Below are positions 42,868 to 51,542 of a stretch of DNA of 64,000 nucleotides, one piece after another. The translations under genes and the position numbers were made by a program. The stretch comes from Lachnospiraceae bacterium (GTDB lineage: Bacteria > Bacillota > Clostridia > Lachnospirales > Lachnospiraceae): positions 248,001 through 312,000 of the forward strand of contig CAJTDN010000003.1 of assembly GCA_910574865.1 (NCBI GenBank), in the 5' to 3' direction. Under the pieces are notes generated by a model. The model was given only the letters and a program-made list of their open reading frames with translations. It had not been told where the DNA came from and searched no databases. Position 1 is the first letter of the stretch, and every line of letters begins with the position of its first letter.

Positions 42868-45645
42868 TTAGAATTGTGCCAGCATCGCGTCCAACTGTGC
42901 GAGCTGCTCGTCTGACATCTCCTGCCCGAACTGTGCCCCAAGATCCTTTATGGACATCGACTGGTACTGCATCGGTATCATCTCGACCGGGAACATTTTC
43001 CCCAACGCTTCCTTCACCTTGCCATTTTCAAAAAGTTCCTGAATCGGCGTGTCCGTACTGTACTTTGTCTTAAGCGGCCGCACGGTCTGGTAGGAAACCG
43101 TATAAACCCCCGGCTCCAAATGGCAGATGCCATCCCGCACGTCGGCAAATATCGGGTTTTCCTTCTCTTCGTACACGGAAACGTCCGCCAACGGCAGACA
43201 AATCGTCGCGCGGCAGCCAAACGGCACCTCGACCGTCAGCTCCACGTGAGTTTCATCCAAAATCTTCCACGCGCTCTTATACAATCCCGCCGGGGAATCG
43301 TACTCCGTCTGCTGCTCCTTCAAATCCCAATGGTAGCTCGGCGTGAACGTGACCTCCTTAAACCCAAGCGTCCCCGCGGTCGCCTGGATGCCCGCCACGT
43401 GACGGTACATCCACTCCACGACGGAACCATAGGAATAATGGTTCAAGCTATTCATGCCCGTACCGGAAATGCTTCCGTCGTCCAGCACGCTGTTCCACCG
43501 CTCCCAAACCGTGGTCGCGCCCAGCTTCACCTCGTGCAGCCATCCCGGGTAATCCTCGTTGAGCAACAACTTCCACGCGATGTCCTCCATGCCGTTGTCA
43601 GACAAAATATTGCACATGAGCGGCGTGCCCACGAACCCGGTCTTCAACTTGTTACCATTTTCCACATATAATTTGCGCAGTGTCTTCCGCGTGTACTCGA
43701 CGTTGTCGGAAAGGCCGTATTTCAACGTCAAAAGCAGGGCGGTCTGCGTCTTGATGCAACACCGTCCGGTCACGCTGTAATACTCCTTGCGCACCTCGTC
43801 GAACTGCTCCTCGGACAATTTCTTATATTCCTCGGCCTCCTTCTCATGTCCCAGTACCCTGGCCGCCTTGGACACCAGCTCCGCGCTGGCCGCATAGTAC
43901 ACGTTGGCGATGAACTCCTCGTCCGTGCCGCCCAGTACCTGCTCCGCCGACATGTTCGGGTGGTCGAGCGCCAGCCAGTCACCGTAGTGGAACACGTGCC
44001 GCCAACCGTGGTCGTCCCCGTCCACTTTGCGAATATAATCGACCCAGTCCTTCATGCTCGAGAACTGGTCTTCGAGAATGCTCTTGTCGCCATAGAACAA
44101 ATATAGGTTCCATGGAATGATGCAGGAAGCGTCGCCCCACACGCAGGCACTGCTGTCCACGCCGCAGGACGGAATCACGTCCGGCACCTTGCCGTCCTTT
44201 GACTTCTGCTCCTGCTTCATGTCATATAAATACTTTGCATAAAACGCGTAGGTATCCTCCAAATAGGTCGCCGTCGCCGAAAACACCTGCGCGTCGCCCG
44301 TCCAGCCCATGCGCTCGTCACGCTGCGGACAGTCCGTCGGCACGTCCACGAAGTTGTCCTTAAGTCCCCAGCGCACGTTTGACAAAAACTGGTTTAACAA
44401 GGCATGGTCGGTTTTCATCGTCCCCTTGTCCGTAATGCCGCTATACAAGGTCAGTCCCGTAAAGTCCTCTTTCTTCAAATCTGGAATTCCCTCGATTTTC
44501 ACGTAGCGATAACCGTAAAACGTAAAATGCGGAACCAAATCGATTTCATTTCCGTTTGACACGTAATAATATTCCGACTTCGCGCTGCGCAGATTGTCAT
44601 TGTAGAAATTCCCCTGCTGCAAAATCTCCCCCGTCTGGACATGAACCGTCGTCCCCGCGGGCACGTTCACGCGCAACTTGAAAATGCCGGTAATCTCCTG
44701 CCCCATATCCAGCACCAGCTCGCCCGCCGGAGTGTGAATCAACTCCACCGGCGCGAACGTCTCGTGAACCGTCACCGGCAGGCTCATCCGCGCGGTCAGC
44801 CCGCCCTTTGGAGCCTCGCACGAAACCGCCTTCTCCGACGTAAGCTCGGGAAGCGTGTCGTCCCTATGCTCCCCGTCATAGAGGGTCGCATATGTAAGGT
44901 TGCTCCTGCGCACGTTCCAGCCCTCGTCCGTGCCGATGACCTCTTCGGTTCCATCCGCATAAGAAATACGAAGCTCGGCAATCAATTTGTATGAATCGCC
45001 AAAAAATCCCTTCTCTTCCCGCGAGGAAAAACCGAAACGCCCCTTGTACCAGCCATTGCCCAACATTACCGAGAGCGTCCCCGCCTGGCCAAGTTCCTGC
45101 GTCACGTCGTAGGTCTGGTACTGCACCCATTCATCATAATCATTACTATATGGAGTCAGATATTCGCCGCCGATGCGCCTTCCATCATAAGAGGCCTCGT
45201 AAAGTCCCAGACCACAAATGTACAGCCTGGCCGATTCGACCGTCTTCGCCGGACGGATTTCCTTCTCAAATATCGGCAGGCGCGTCTCATCATTACCACA
45301 ACTAATCCACTCGGCCGACCAAGCCTCGTCCATCTTGGCAGTCTCGAACCACTGCACCTCGCTCGTCTCTTCCTCCCCCGCATCCGTGCGCACGGCCACC
45401 GTCCAGAAGTAGCGCGTCCGCGCGGACAGTTCCACTTCCGCCTTGTAGCCCAGGCTGTCCGCCGCCTCGTCCCAACCGGAGTCAAAAAGCACGTTCTTTT
45501 GTCCCTCGTCCGCCGACACGACGACGCGTGCGGCCGCTTGTTTCTTTCCTGCCGCCTCTTTCACTTTCCAGGAAAACACCGTCCGCCTCATCAAAAAGCC
45601 GAGCGGGTTCGTCAAATGGTTAACCTGCAAATCATAAATCTTCAT
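42868..45645 (-). CDS. Glycoside hydrolase family 78 alpha-L-rhamnosidase with C-terminal tail
   Basis: A 925-residue enzyme that should release L-rhamnose from plant or microbial glycans. The N-terminal beta domains carry the Bac_rhamnosid signatures; the alpha/alpha barrel holds DCPQRDERMGWTGDAQVF (catalytic acid region, about residue 442) and the later WNSVLDDGSISGTGMNSLNH. The final 60 residues (866-925: TPIQELFENGKVKEALGKMF...MSIKDLGAQFG...QLDAML) are an extra helical tail like that of the SDR at 6753. No signal peptide. ATG 45645 with GCGAGG is chosen; the longer frame runs through hairpin DNA. Confidence 0.93.
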   Translation of the reverse strand: MKIYDLQVNHLTNPLGFLMRRTVFSWKVKEAAGKKQAAARVVVSADEGQKNVLFDSGWDEAADSLGYKAEVELSARTRYFWTVAVRTDAGEEETSEVQWFETAKMDEAWSAEWISCGNDETRLPIFEKEIRPAKTVESARLYICGLGLYEASYDGRRIGGEYLTPYSNDYDEWVQYQTYDVTQELGQAGTLSVMLGNGWYKGRFGFSSREEKGFFGDSYKLIAELRISYADGTEEVIGTDEGWNVRRSNLTYATLYDGEHRDDTLPELTSEKAVSCEAPKGGLTARMSLPVTVHETFAPVELIHTPAGELVLDMGQEITGIFKLRVNVPAGTTVHVQTGEILQQGNFYNDNLRSAKSEYYYVSNGNEIDLVPHFTFYGYRYVKIEGIPDLKKEDFTGLTLYSGITDKGTMKTDHALLNQFLSNVRWGLKDNFVDVPTDCPQRDERMGWTGDAQVFSATATYLEDTYAFYAKYLYDMKQEQKSKDGKVPDVIPSCGVDSSACVWGDASCIIPWNLYLFYGDKSILEDQFSSMKDWVDYIRKVDGDDHGWRHVFHYGDWLALDHPNMSAEQVLGGTDEEFIANVYYAASAELVSKAARVLGHEKEAEEYKKLSEEQFDEVRKEYYSVTGRCCIKTQTALLLTLKYGLSDNVEYTRKTLRKLYVENGNKLKTGFVGTPLMCNILSDNGMEDIAWKLLLNEDYPGWLHEVKLGATTVWERWNSVLDDGSISGTGMNSLNHYSYGSVVEWMYRHVAGIQATAGTLGFKEVTFTPSYHWDLKEQQTEYDSPAGLYKSAWKILDETHVELTVEVPFGCRATICLPLADVSVYEEKENPIFADVRDGICHLEPGVYTVSYQTVRPLKTKYSTDTPIQELFENGKVKEALGKMFPVEMIPMQYQSMSIKDLGAQFGQEMSDEQLAQLDAMLAQF

Positions 45646-45720
45646 CTGGTAAAATCCTCGCTTTCTTTTCATCATTGCATGACGGCCGCCGTTTGCCGCC
45701 GTCACTTTTGAAACGAATGC

Positions 45721-45757
45721 CGTGCTGAACGTGTGCCAGTGGCACACGTTCAGCACG
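45721..45757. promoter_or_regulatory. Perfect 17-bp inverted repeat in GH78 leader
   Basis: Positions 45721-45737 and 45741-45757 are exact reverse complements (CGTGCTGAACGTGTGCC / GGCACACGTTCAGCACG) around a 3-nt loop. It lies between the promoter and the start codon. It could be an mRNA hairpin that controls expression or a binding site. Confidence 0.6.
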
Positions 45758-45802
45758 AACCGGGGCGGCAGCGTAGAAGCGCACGGCACCGTAAGTGATA
45801 CT

Positions 45803-45882
45803 ATTTTACTTTGTTCTGACGCAATACACAATCCTTTTTTGAAAAAATATGATTTTACCATAAAACGTCAAGCTTTCACCAT
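45803..45882 (-). promoter_or_regulatory. GH78 promoter with two direct repeats 21 bp apart
   Basis: On the minus strand: TTGTGT (45826-45831), 17 bp, TAAAAT (45803-45808). Upstream stand ATGGTAAAA (45853-45861) and ATGGTGAAA (45874-45882), exactly 21 bp apart, as in AraC-type half-sites. A related TTTTGGTAAAATATG lies in the GPH/AraC divergent region. Confidence 0.5.
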
Positions 45883-45898
45883 ATAAAAAAGTAGTGAA

Positions 45899-45957
45899 AT
45901 ACCCCGCAGCAAGCTACGGGGCATCATAGCTTGAATGCGCAGCAAGCTGCGGGGTAT
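45899..45957. repeat. Inverted repeat with ATACCCCGCAGC arms
   Basis: ATACCCCGCAGC (45899-45910) pairs with GCTGCGGGGTAT (45946-45957), and a small CCCCG.../...CGGGG hairpin lies inside. It is part of a hairpin-rich stretch between the GH43 and GH78 genes. Confidence 0.55.
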
Positions 45958-45963
45958 TGCACC

Positions 45964-46023
45964 CTCGCGGCAGTCGCCAAGGTCATGCAAGCATGACTTT
46001 GGCTCGTTGCTCGCGGGAATAAA
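45964..46023. repeat. Dispersed palindromic repeat R2, copy 1
   Basis: About 60 bp: CGCGGCAGTCGCCAAGGTC, then a GCCAAGGTCATGC/GCATGACTTTGGC hairpin, then CTCGTTGCTCGCGGGAATAA. It matches 59560-59620 in reverse orientation with about six differences. It lies just beyond the stop of the GH43 gene. Confidence 0.7.
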
Positions 46024-46077
46024 CCTAATCACCCATGCTTTGCCAGCATGCAGGCCGCACGGCCGCCAAGCGGGACT

Positions 46078-47667
46078 TTATATGGTGAATTTCAACAAAT
46101 CCAGACTACCCTCTCCCACGTAACGCAGGTAGAGCGCGCACTCCCCGGCGGGAAATTGCACCGCGCCGCTTACGTTGGTCCAATTGCCAGTGTCTTCCAC
46201 GCCCGCGTTGCCGCCAATCTCAATCTCCACGCTGCCGCACACCATCCCCTGCATGTCCGCATAACGCTCCGTAATCGTGATACCTTTCGGCACGGCGACC
46301 ACTTCCACACTTCCCTTCGCCTCGCCGCGCACGGTAAGCGTAATGGACTTCGTATCCTCAAACTTGAAATATTTGTACCCGGCCACGGAGCCGTCCGTCA
46401 TATTTTTTATGTACTGCACCGGCGTTTCCGAATCCGTCCTCGCACGCTCGTCCTCCGGCTCGACGTCGCCCCCGTCCTGCGTCAAATACGGGAAATTCAT
46501 CTGCATGGCCAGCGGATGGGCGAACGTCGTTCCTTGTTTTGCCCGCAATGCGCAACAAATATATGCGGGATACGTCCCCTTCCCTTCCAGCGCGCCCTTG
46601 TTCATGCCACAAGAAGTCACCTCGACCTGGCCAATTCTCCCATCCTCGTCAAAATAAATCTTCTCCGCGCAGCCCTGGCGGCTGTAGTTCGTGCGATTAC
46701 TCTGTCGATGATAGAAAATATACCACTGCCCGTCAATGCATTCCATGCCGCCATGCGTATTTCCCAGACAATTGACCGCGTCCTTCGCATCCCTTCCGTC
46801 TAAGTACACGTCCCCGATATCGACCAGCGTCCCGCCATACTCATATCCCTCGTCCGGCTTGTCGCTCACCGCGTAGCACAATTCATGGCTATTGATGGAG
46901 GAATAGACAAAATAGTACTTTCCGCCGACCTTGCGAATCGAGCTTGCCTCGAAAAACTCATGTCCCGCATAACCGGTGCCCTCGCTCTCCGTCACGGACG
47001 GCATCAGCTTCTTCGGCCCGCCCTTGATGGTCAGCATGTCGGGCTCCAAACTCATTACCACGGAATGCTTCGTCCCATCCTCCTGCTCCGGACGAATCGG
47101 CCCATTTCCCACGTAGAGGTAAATTTCCCCGTCATCATCGACAAAAACACCGGGGTCAAACGTCGTATAGTCGCCCTCGCGCCGCCCCAGAATCGTGCCG
47201 TCGGCATACTTCACCATGCCAAGGTACTCATAAGCCCCCGCCGGAGTGTCGCAGACCGCCACACAAGTTTCCGAATACGGATCCAGGCAATAATACAAGT
47301 AATACCTCCCGTCCGGCCCGCACACCACGTCCGGCGCGAACATCGGGCAAATGCCGGGGGCGTTCAAGTCCTTCGGCTCAAAATCCGCCTTCGCGCAAAA
47401 TCCCGGCTTCGCCTCCGGCGCGTTTGCCGGAACATTTTGATTGCGGGGATCTTGCATTCCCCTATAAATGACGCCCTCGTACCGCCAATCTGTCAAATCG
47501 TGCACGTCGGCAGAATAACTGACATAATCGTTCAGGCAAAAGTCCGCGCCGTCAAAACGGTCGTGGCTTCCATAGATGTACACTCTGTCGCCGAACACGT
47601 GCGGCTCCCCGTCGGGAACATATTCGTAGGACGGCAAATACGGATTAAAACTTTGCTTCTTGCTCAT
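46078..47667 (-). CDS. Glycoside hydrolase family 43 with CBM6-like end
   Basis: A 529-residue enzyme. The propeller (about 5-330) shows the base region YEYVPDGEPHVFGDRVYIYG, the second Asp in FAPDVVCGPDGRYYLYYC and the acid Glu in HEFFEASSIRKVGGKYYFVY. The C-terminal 130 residues (GYKYFKFEDTKSITLTVRGE) look like a CBM6-type beta-sandwich. Expected to act on arabinan or arabinoxylan side chains. No signal peptide. ATG at 47667 has GGAG eight bases ahead. It lies upstream of the GH78 gene on the same strand, separated by 432 bp with its own promoter. Confidence 0.88.
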   Translation of the reverse strand: MSKKQSFNPYLPSYEYVPDGEPHVFGDRVYIYGSHDRFDGADFCLNDYVSYSADVHDLTDWRYEGVIYRGMQDPRNQNVPANAPEAKPGFCAKADFEPKDLNAPGICPMFAPDVVCGPDGRYYLYYCLDPYSETCVAVCDTPAGAYEYLGMVKYADGTILGRREGDYTTFDPGVFVDDDGEIYLYVGNGPIRPEQEDGTKHSVVMSLEPDMLTIKGGPKKLMPSVTESEGTGYAGHEFFEASSIRKVGGKYYFVYSSINSHELCYAVSDKPDEGYEYGGTLVDIGDVYLDGRDAKDAVNCLGNTHGGMECIDGQWYIFYHRQSNRTNYSRQGCAEKIYFDEDGRIGQVEVTSCGMNKGALEGKGTYPAYICCALRAKQGTTFAHPLAMQMNFPYLTQDGGDVEPEDERARTDSETPVQYIKNMTDGSVAGYKYFKFEDTKSITLTVRGEAKGSVEVVAVPKGITITERYADMQGMVCGSVEIEIGGNAGVEDTGNWTNVSGAVQFPAGECALYLRYVGEGSLDLLKFTI

Positions 47668-47931
47668 GGTAACGTTCTCCAATCTTCATAATCATTTTGC
47701 GCGAGCGACAAATCCAAAGCATTCGCCGCATCCGTTCTAGTTATCATACCACGATTTGCGAACATTCGTACATACACTTTTTCGCTTCCAATTGCACATT
47801 TTCGTCACTTTTTATGAACAGACAAAATCGAGGAGGTCGCCCATAAGTCCATTTCGCCTTCCTCCTTGTTCAACACCGATTTATCATTCCAGTCGCAATC
47901 CTCGGCCGTTCACAATCGACGGTTAATTCTT

Positions 47932-49248
47932 TTACCGTGAAACGCCTTCTTCCTGACATGGAATAATAAGCAGCACATGGAGGACGAATGCCGCGTCTTG
48001 CGTTTTCACGCTTATCGCCCCATGATACTTTTCCGCCACCGCCTTTACGTTCGACAAGCCGGTTCCTTTTTTGAACGTGACGTTCCCCTGAAAACCATTT
48101 TCAACTTCCATCAGAAGGAAGTCCCCCTGCATGCGTCCCGACACGCGGATGTACCTTTCCGCGTCGGCATCCATGTTTTTACACGCACGGATGGCATTGT
48201 CCAAGGCATTTGACAAGATAATGCAGAGGTCAATGTCACGCAAGCCACATGGGTACGGCAAAAGGAGCGAACAATGGACGTCGATTCCCATGCTCTTCGC
48301 GATTCCCAACTTATTTCCCACCAAAATGTCCACCACCGGATTATTGGTGCTGCATGGAAATGACAATTCCTCCGCCATGTCTTCCATGTCCCTGATATAA
48401 TGCAACGCTTGTTCCGCCTTTCCATTTTGCAGAAGTTCCTTCACCACCGTAATGTGGTTCTTGACGTCATGGCGGAACGACTTTGTTTTTTCATAATGGG
48501 CCTTCGCCTCTTCCACGTACTGGTTCAGGGAATGCTCCTCCTGCTCCAACAATGACAATTCCGTGCTGAGATGAAAACTCTGCAACAGCTTCTTATAGGC
48601 GAACAAGATGCAGAACAGGCTGACGATTCCCAAAAGCTGTATAACGAGCATCTCCCAATGGCTGATCAGATATCTCGCGGTTCCGTCAGTCTCTATAATC
48701 TGCCAGTGAAATTCGATGAAACTGATATATTCGCCCATTAAAAATATCATCAGAATCGGAATGAAAACTAAAAACATATATTGAATTTCTTCGGAAGTAT
48801 GATAGGAAAAATACCGATATACCATGCAATAACAAAACCCTGCCAAAATCAGTGCGCCCACCTCGCTGACCAGCATAAACACCATGCCAGACGTATTACA
48901 AAGGGCGGCAGAAGACATCAGCGGATACAAGACGCCAAGCAGGGACTTCACGATTCCATAACAAAGATGCATAATCTCGACCACCAGTGCCGCATATAAA
49001 AGCGAAGACTTAAAATCTGCACCGCAAATCCAAATCCCGCCCGCCGCAAGCAAAAGGACAAGCCCCCCGAATCCGATGATCGTAGTGACCGGGACAGCAA
49101 GGACGAGCGCAGTCGCGCATACCGCATACAAAAAATAAAAAAGATGTCTTACTTTCTTTTTTAAAATCCTGGCAAAGAAATAAAACTGGAAAAGCATTTC
49201 AACGCTTCCCATGATATACACATTAAAAAAATCGATATACTCGGCCAT
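47932..49248 (-). CDS. GHKL-type sensor histidine kinase (AgrC/LytS-like)
   Basis: A 438-residue kinase with about six or seven TM helices (residues 10-205), a coiled linker, a His in SFRHDVKNH and a GHKL ATPase domain (CIILSNALDNAI, GTGLSNV). This is the AgrC-like class that senses a peptide or other outside signal. No AgrB or AgrD gene is nearby, so the signal is unknown. ATG at 49248 has GAGG ahead; the longer frame reads through a GTTAC repeat. It follows the LytTR regulator gene. Confidence 0.88.
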   Translation of the reverse strand: MAEYIDFFNVYIMGSVEMLFQFYFFARILKKKVRHLFYFLYAVCATALVLAVPVTTIIGFGGLVLLLAAGGIWICGADFKSSLLYAALVVEIMHLCYGIVKSLLGVLYPLMSSAALCNTSGMVFMLVSEVGALILAGFCYCMVYRYFSYHTSEEIQYMFLVFIPILMIFLMGEYISFIEFHWQIIETDGTARYLISHWEMLVIQLLGIVSLFCILFAYKKLLQSFHLSTELSLLEQEEHSLNQYVEEAKAHYEKTKSFRHDVKNHITVVKELLQNGKAEQALHYIRDMEDMAEELSFPCSTNNPVVDILVGNKLGIAKSMGIDVHCSLLLPYPCGLRDIDLCIILSNALDNAIRACKNMDADAERYIRVSGRMQGDFLLMEVENGFQGNVTFKKGTGLSNVKAVAEKYHGAISVKTQDAAFVLHVLLIIPCQEEGVSR

Positions 49249-49274
49249 TTTACATACCTCATATGCAAAAGCTT

Positions 49275-49311
49275 CATTACGGTCCACGACCGTTAGGCCG
49301 TAAATTGTAAC
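49275..49311. repeat. GTTAC-family hairpin between regulator and kinase genes
   Basis: ATTACGGTCCACGACC, CGTTAG and GGCCGTAAATTGTAAC form an imperfect hairpin whose sequence resembles the right end of the element at 20304-20451. On the minus strand it reads GTTACAATTTACGGCC. Confidence 0.55.
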
Positions 49312-49319
49312 AAAGATTC

Positions 49320-50024
49320 TCACATGTTCTTCATATATTGTAATACGACACTGGAAAACTCCTTGCTCCTAAGCCGTGACACGGGAATCTCCTTCCCGCC
49401 CTCCATGTAAGCCACCCCGTTTTTATAGCTTTTTAAATATTTCAAATGAATCAGGTAACTCCTATGGCACCGAAAAAACTTACCGTCCAGTTTTGCTTCC
49501 AGATTTTCAAGCCGTTCGTAATAATCAACGACCTCCGACGATGCCAGGTGCAGATATATTTTTCGGTCAATGATTTCGCAAAAAACAAGGTCCTCCAGAG
49601 AAATAATGCGGCTTTCGTGTCCTTTTTGGACAAGCAAACTGGCCTCACCGGCCTTCTGCATGGAAACGACGAGCCGCTCCATCGTCCTTTCAAAACGCCG
49701 TTCTTCGACCGGCTTCACCAGATAGTCATATGCCTGCACCTCGAAAGACTGAAATACCATTTCTCCCAGGACGGTTATGAAAATCAAAAATCCCCGGAAC
49801 TTGCGCTCGCGCAGTTTTCTCGCGGTTTCCATGCCGTCCATCCCATTCATCTGAATGTCCAAAAACAAAATGTCCACTTGCTTGTCATATTTCAACAAAT
49901 CCTCGCCGCAGGAAAACCGCCGGATTTCCACCTCCATGTTTTTTCCATGAAAAAAATCAACCGCCATCGTCCGTATACGGTCGGACATGTATGCTTCATC
50001 ATCACAGATTGCAACACGAATCAT
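49320..50024 (-). CDS. LytTR-family response regulator (AgrA/LytR-like)
   Basis: A 234-residue regulator: receiver domain with Asp56 (LFLDIQMNGMDG) and a LytTR DNA-binding domain (about 130-232; VFCEIIDRKIYLHL, FFRCHRSYLIHLKYLKSYKN). GGAGGGGATGAC precedes the ATG. It heads the operon with the GHKL kinase. A four-copy 21-bp tandem array stands just upstream of its promoter. Confidence 0.9.
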   Translation of the reverse strand: MIRVAICDDEAYMSDRIRTMAVDFFHGKNMEVEIRRFSCGEDLLKYDKQVDILFLDIQMNGMDGMETARKLRERKFRGFLIFITVLGEMVFQSFEVQAYDYLVKPVEERRFERTMERLVVSMQKAGEASLLVQKGHESRIISLEDLVFCEIIDRKIYLHLASSEVVDYYERLENLEAKLDGKFFRCHRSYLIHLKYLKSYKNGVAYMEGGKEIPVSRLRSKEFSSVVLQYMKNM

Positions 50025-50063
50025 GTCATCCCCTCCTGGTTTTTATCATAAGAACCCGTTAAA

Positions 50064-50092
50064 ATAGTAACACTACTCTCCAAAGGTTGCAA
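50064..50092 (-). promoter_or_regulatory. Promoter of LytTR regulator operon
   Basis: On the minus strand: TTGCAA (50087-50092), 17 bp, TACTAT (50064-50069). It is a weak match at both hexamers, as expected for an activated promoter. Confidence 0.5.
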
Positions 50093-50107
50093 GCCGCAAA
50101 ATGGCAT

Positions 50108-50191
50108 ATGCCGTAAAATGCTTTCCGAATGCCGTGGAATGTCGTATTGATGCCGCAGGATGTCGTATCAATGTCGTAGGATGTTAACATC
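50108..50191. repeat. Four-copy 21-bp tandem array (10.5-bp half units) upstream of LytTR promoter
   Basis: ATG trinucleotides start at 50108, 50118, 50129, 50139, 50150, 50160, 50171 and 50181, spaced 10, 11, 10, 11, 10, 11, 10. Most are followed by YCGY. The array is four imperfect 21-bp units beginning ATGCCG or ATGTCG. It ends 16 bp before the -35 element. Binding by the LytTR regulator is the simplest explanation. Confidence 0.75.
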
Positions 50192-50207
50192 AGTGTACAG
50201 TGGTTTT

Positions 50208-50236
50208 AAAAGGAAAGACGCCCCCGAAGGGACGCC
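50208..50236 (-). terminator. Terminator of the hydrogenase-phosphatase operon
   Basis: On the minus strand GGCGTCCC and GGGGCGTC form an 8-bp stem with two G-U pairs (50217-50236), followed by TTTCCTTTT. It lies 80 bp after the phosphatase stop codon. Confidence 0.6.
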
Positions 50237-50317
50237 TTTCAAATGACCATGCCATAGTCCGGCGGATGGATTCTTTCAAGCGGACATTCAGAAAGTATTT
50301 CCTCTAGCATGAATTCT

Positions 50318-51493
50318 CTAATAATACCTCGCCTTCACGCTCTTCCCCATCTTCTCCACGACCGCCCGCAACTGCTCCACCAGGTTCATGCGCATGCTCA
50401 GGTCAAATGTCAACTCGCTCTCCACATGAGCCTCGTTCATGGCCGTCCCGACAAAGAGGTTCAGTTCCGTGCATTCCTCTATCAATAGCTTCGCCAATTT
50501 GGCCGCCCCGTTGTCGGCGTCGAGTTCGTCAAAGAAATCCGCGTCAAAGTCCGCGTCCTGATACCTCTTGAGGAGCTTTAACACCTTCCCGAGCGTCAAC
50601 ACGCCCTCCGTCACCAGGTCCAGCCCCTCGATAAACGCCATTGGCGGCACACCCGGGGTCGTCTCGCTAACCTTCGTTATGATTTCCTTATGCAAATAAC
50701 GGGCGGCAATCTGCGAACTGGTTCCGCCGGACACCACCTTTTTTCCTTCCATGCGCATGAACTCGCCCATCAAGGCCGCGTCGTCCTCCTTGGCTTTCGG
50801 AGGCCCGGTGAAAATGTTCACCACCTTGCGCTCAATCACCCTTGCCACGGCAACCGTCGTGTCGTCCCCCGGTTTCTGGACGTACAAATCGTCACACGCC
50901 TGGCTAAGCATCGAAGCCAACCGCGCGGCGGACAGCGTCTTTTTCGTACATTGCAACGTATAATCGGCCATGCTTTCCCAAGTCCAGCCCTGCAGGTTTA
51001 AAATTTCTCCCGCGCCCGCATAAATGACTCCGTCGCTCATCAACACGAAACAGTCATTTTGCTTGACATTGAAACGATATTCGTGAATCTGCTTCCCCTC
51101 GATTTCCCGCGTCTCGTACGGGTACTTCACGACCTTCTTGTCACGGACGAACACGCAGTCGGGATTGTCAAACTCCGCCAAATAGGCCGTCCCGTCATGG
51201 AAAATCTGTAAAATGCTAAACGTCGCGTAGGCCACCTTGCGTACCTGGCATATGGGCAAAGTCTTCGCAATCGTCTCCACGCAGGACTCAATCGTCGCGC
51301 CCTCATGCATCATCGTCGCCAAAATCTTTGAAGTCAGCGTGGCCAAAATGTTGGCCTTTACGCCGCTTCCCATCCCGTCCGCCAAAATCAGGATGTCCGA
51401 ATCGTCGGTCTTTACGATTTCCACCTTGTCGCCACAAAGCTCCTCGTCATGCTTGTTCAAACTTTTATAAGCCACGTCGATACTTACGCTCAT
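50318..51493 (-). CDS. SpoIIE-family Ser/Thr protein phosphatase linked to sensory hydrogenase
   Basis: A 391-residue PP2C-type phosphatase. Metal-binding Asp motifs are ILILADGMGSGVKAN, VLMSDGV and GDDTTVAVARV (residues about 33-220). The C-terminal 170 residues, mainly helical with an acidic patch, are not part of the catalytic fold. It probably dephosphorylates an unknown target in response to the upstream hydrogenase-like sensor, a pairing known for group C [FeFe]-hydrogenases. AAGGAGGAAATT precedes the ATG. Located 49 bp after the hydrogenase gene. Confidence 0.88.
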   Translation of the reverse strand: MSVSIDVAYKSLNKHDEELCGDKVEIVKTDDSDILILADGMGSGVKANILATLTSKILATMMHEGATIESCVETIAKTLPICQVRKVAYATFSILQIFHDGTAYLAEFDNPDCVFVRDKKVVKYPYETREIEGKQIHEYRFNVKQNDCFVLMSDGVIYAGAGEILNLQGWTWESMADYTLQCTKKTLSAARLASMLSQACDDLYVQKPGDDTTVAVARVIERKVVNIFTGPPKAKEDDAALMGEFMRMEGKKVVSGGTSSQIAARYLHKEIITKVSETTPGVPPMAFIEGLDLVTEGVLTLGKVLKLLKRYQDADFDADFFDELDADNGAAKLAKLLIEECTELNLFVGTAMNEAHVESELTFDLSMRMNLVEQLRAVVEKMGKSVKARYY

Positions 51494-51542
51494 AATTTCC
51501 TCCTTGTCGCCGTCACGTCACCATGCCCCGCATTGCCACTTC

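Noticed and set aside
47932-50024. Agr-type quorum-sensing locus
   Set aside because: Kinase and LytTR regulator are AgrC/AgrA-like, but no AgrB protease or AgrD peptide frame could be found on either strand around them.
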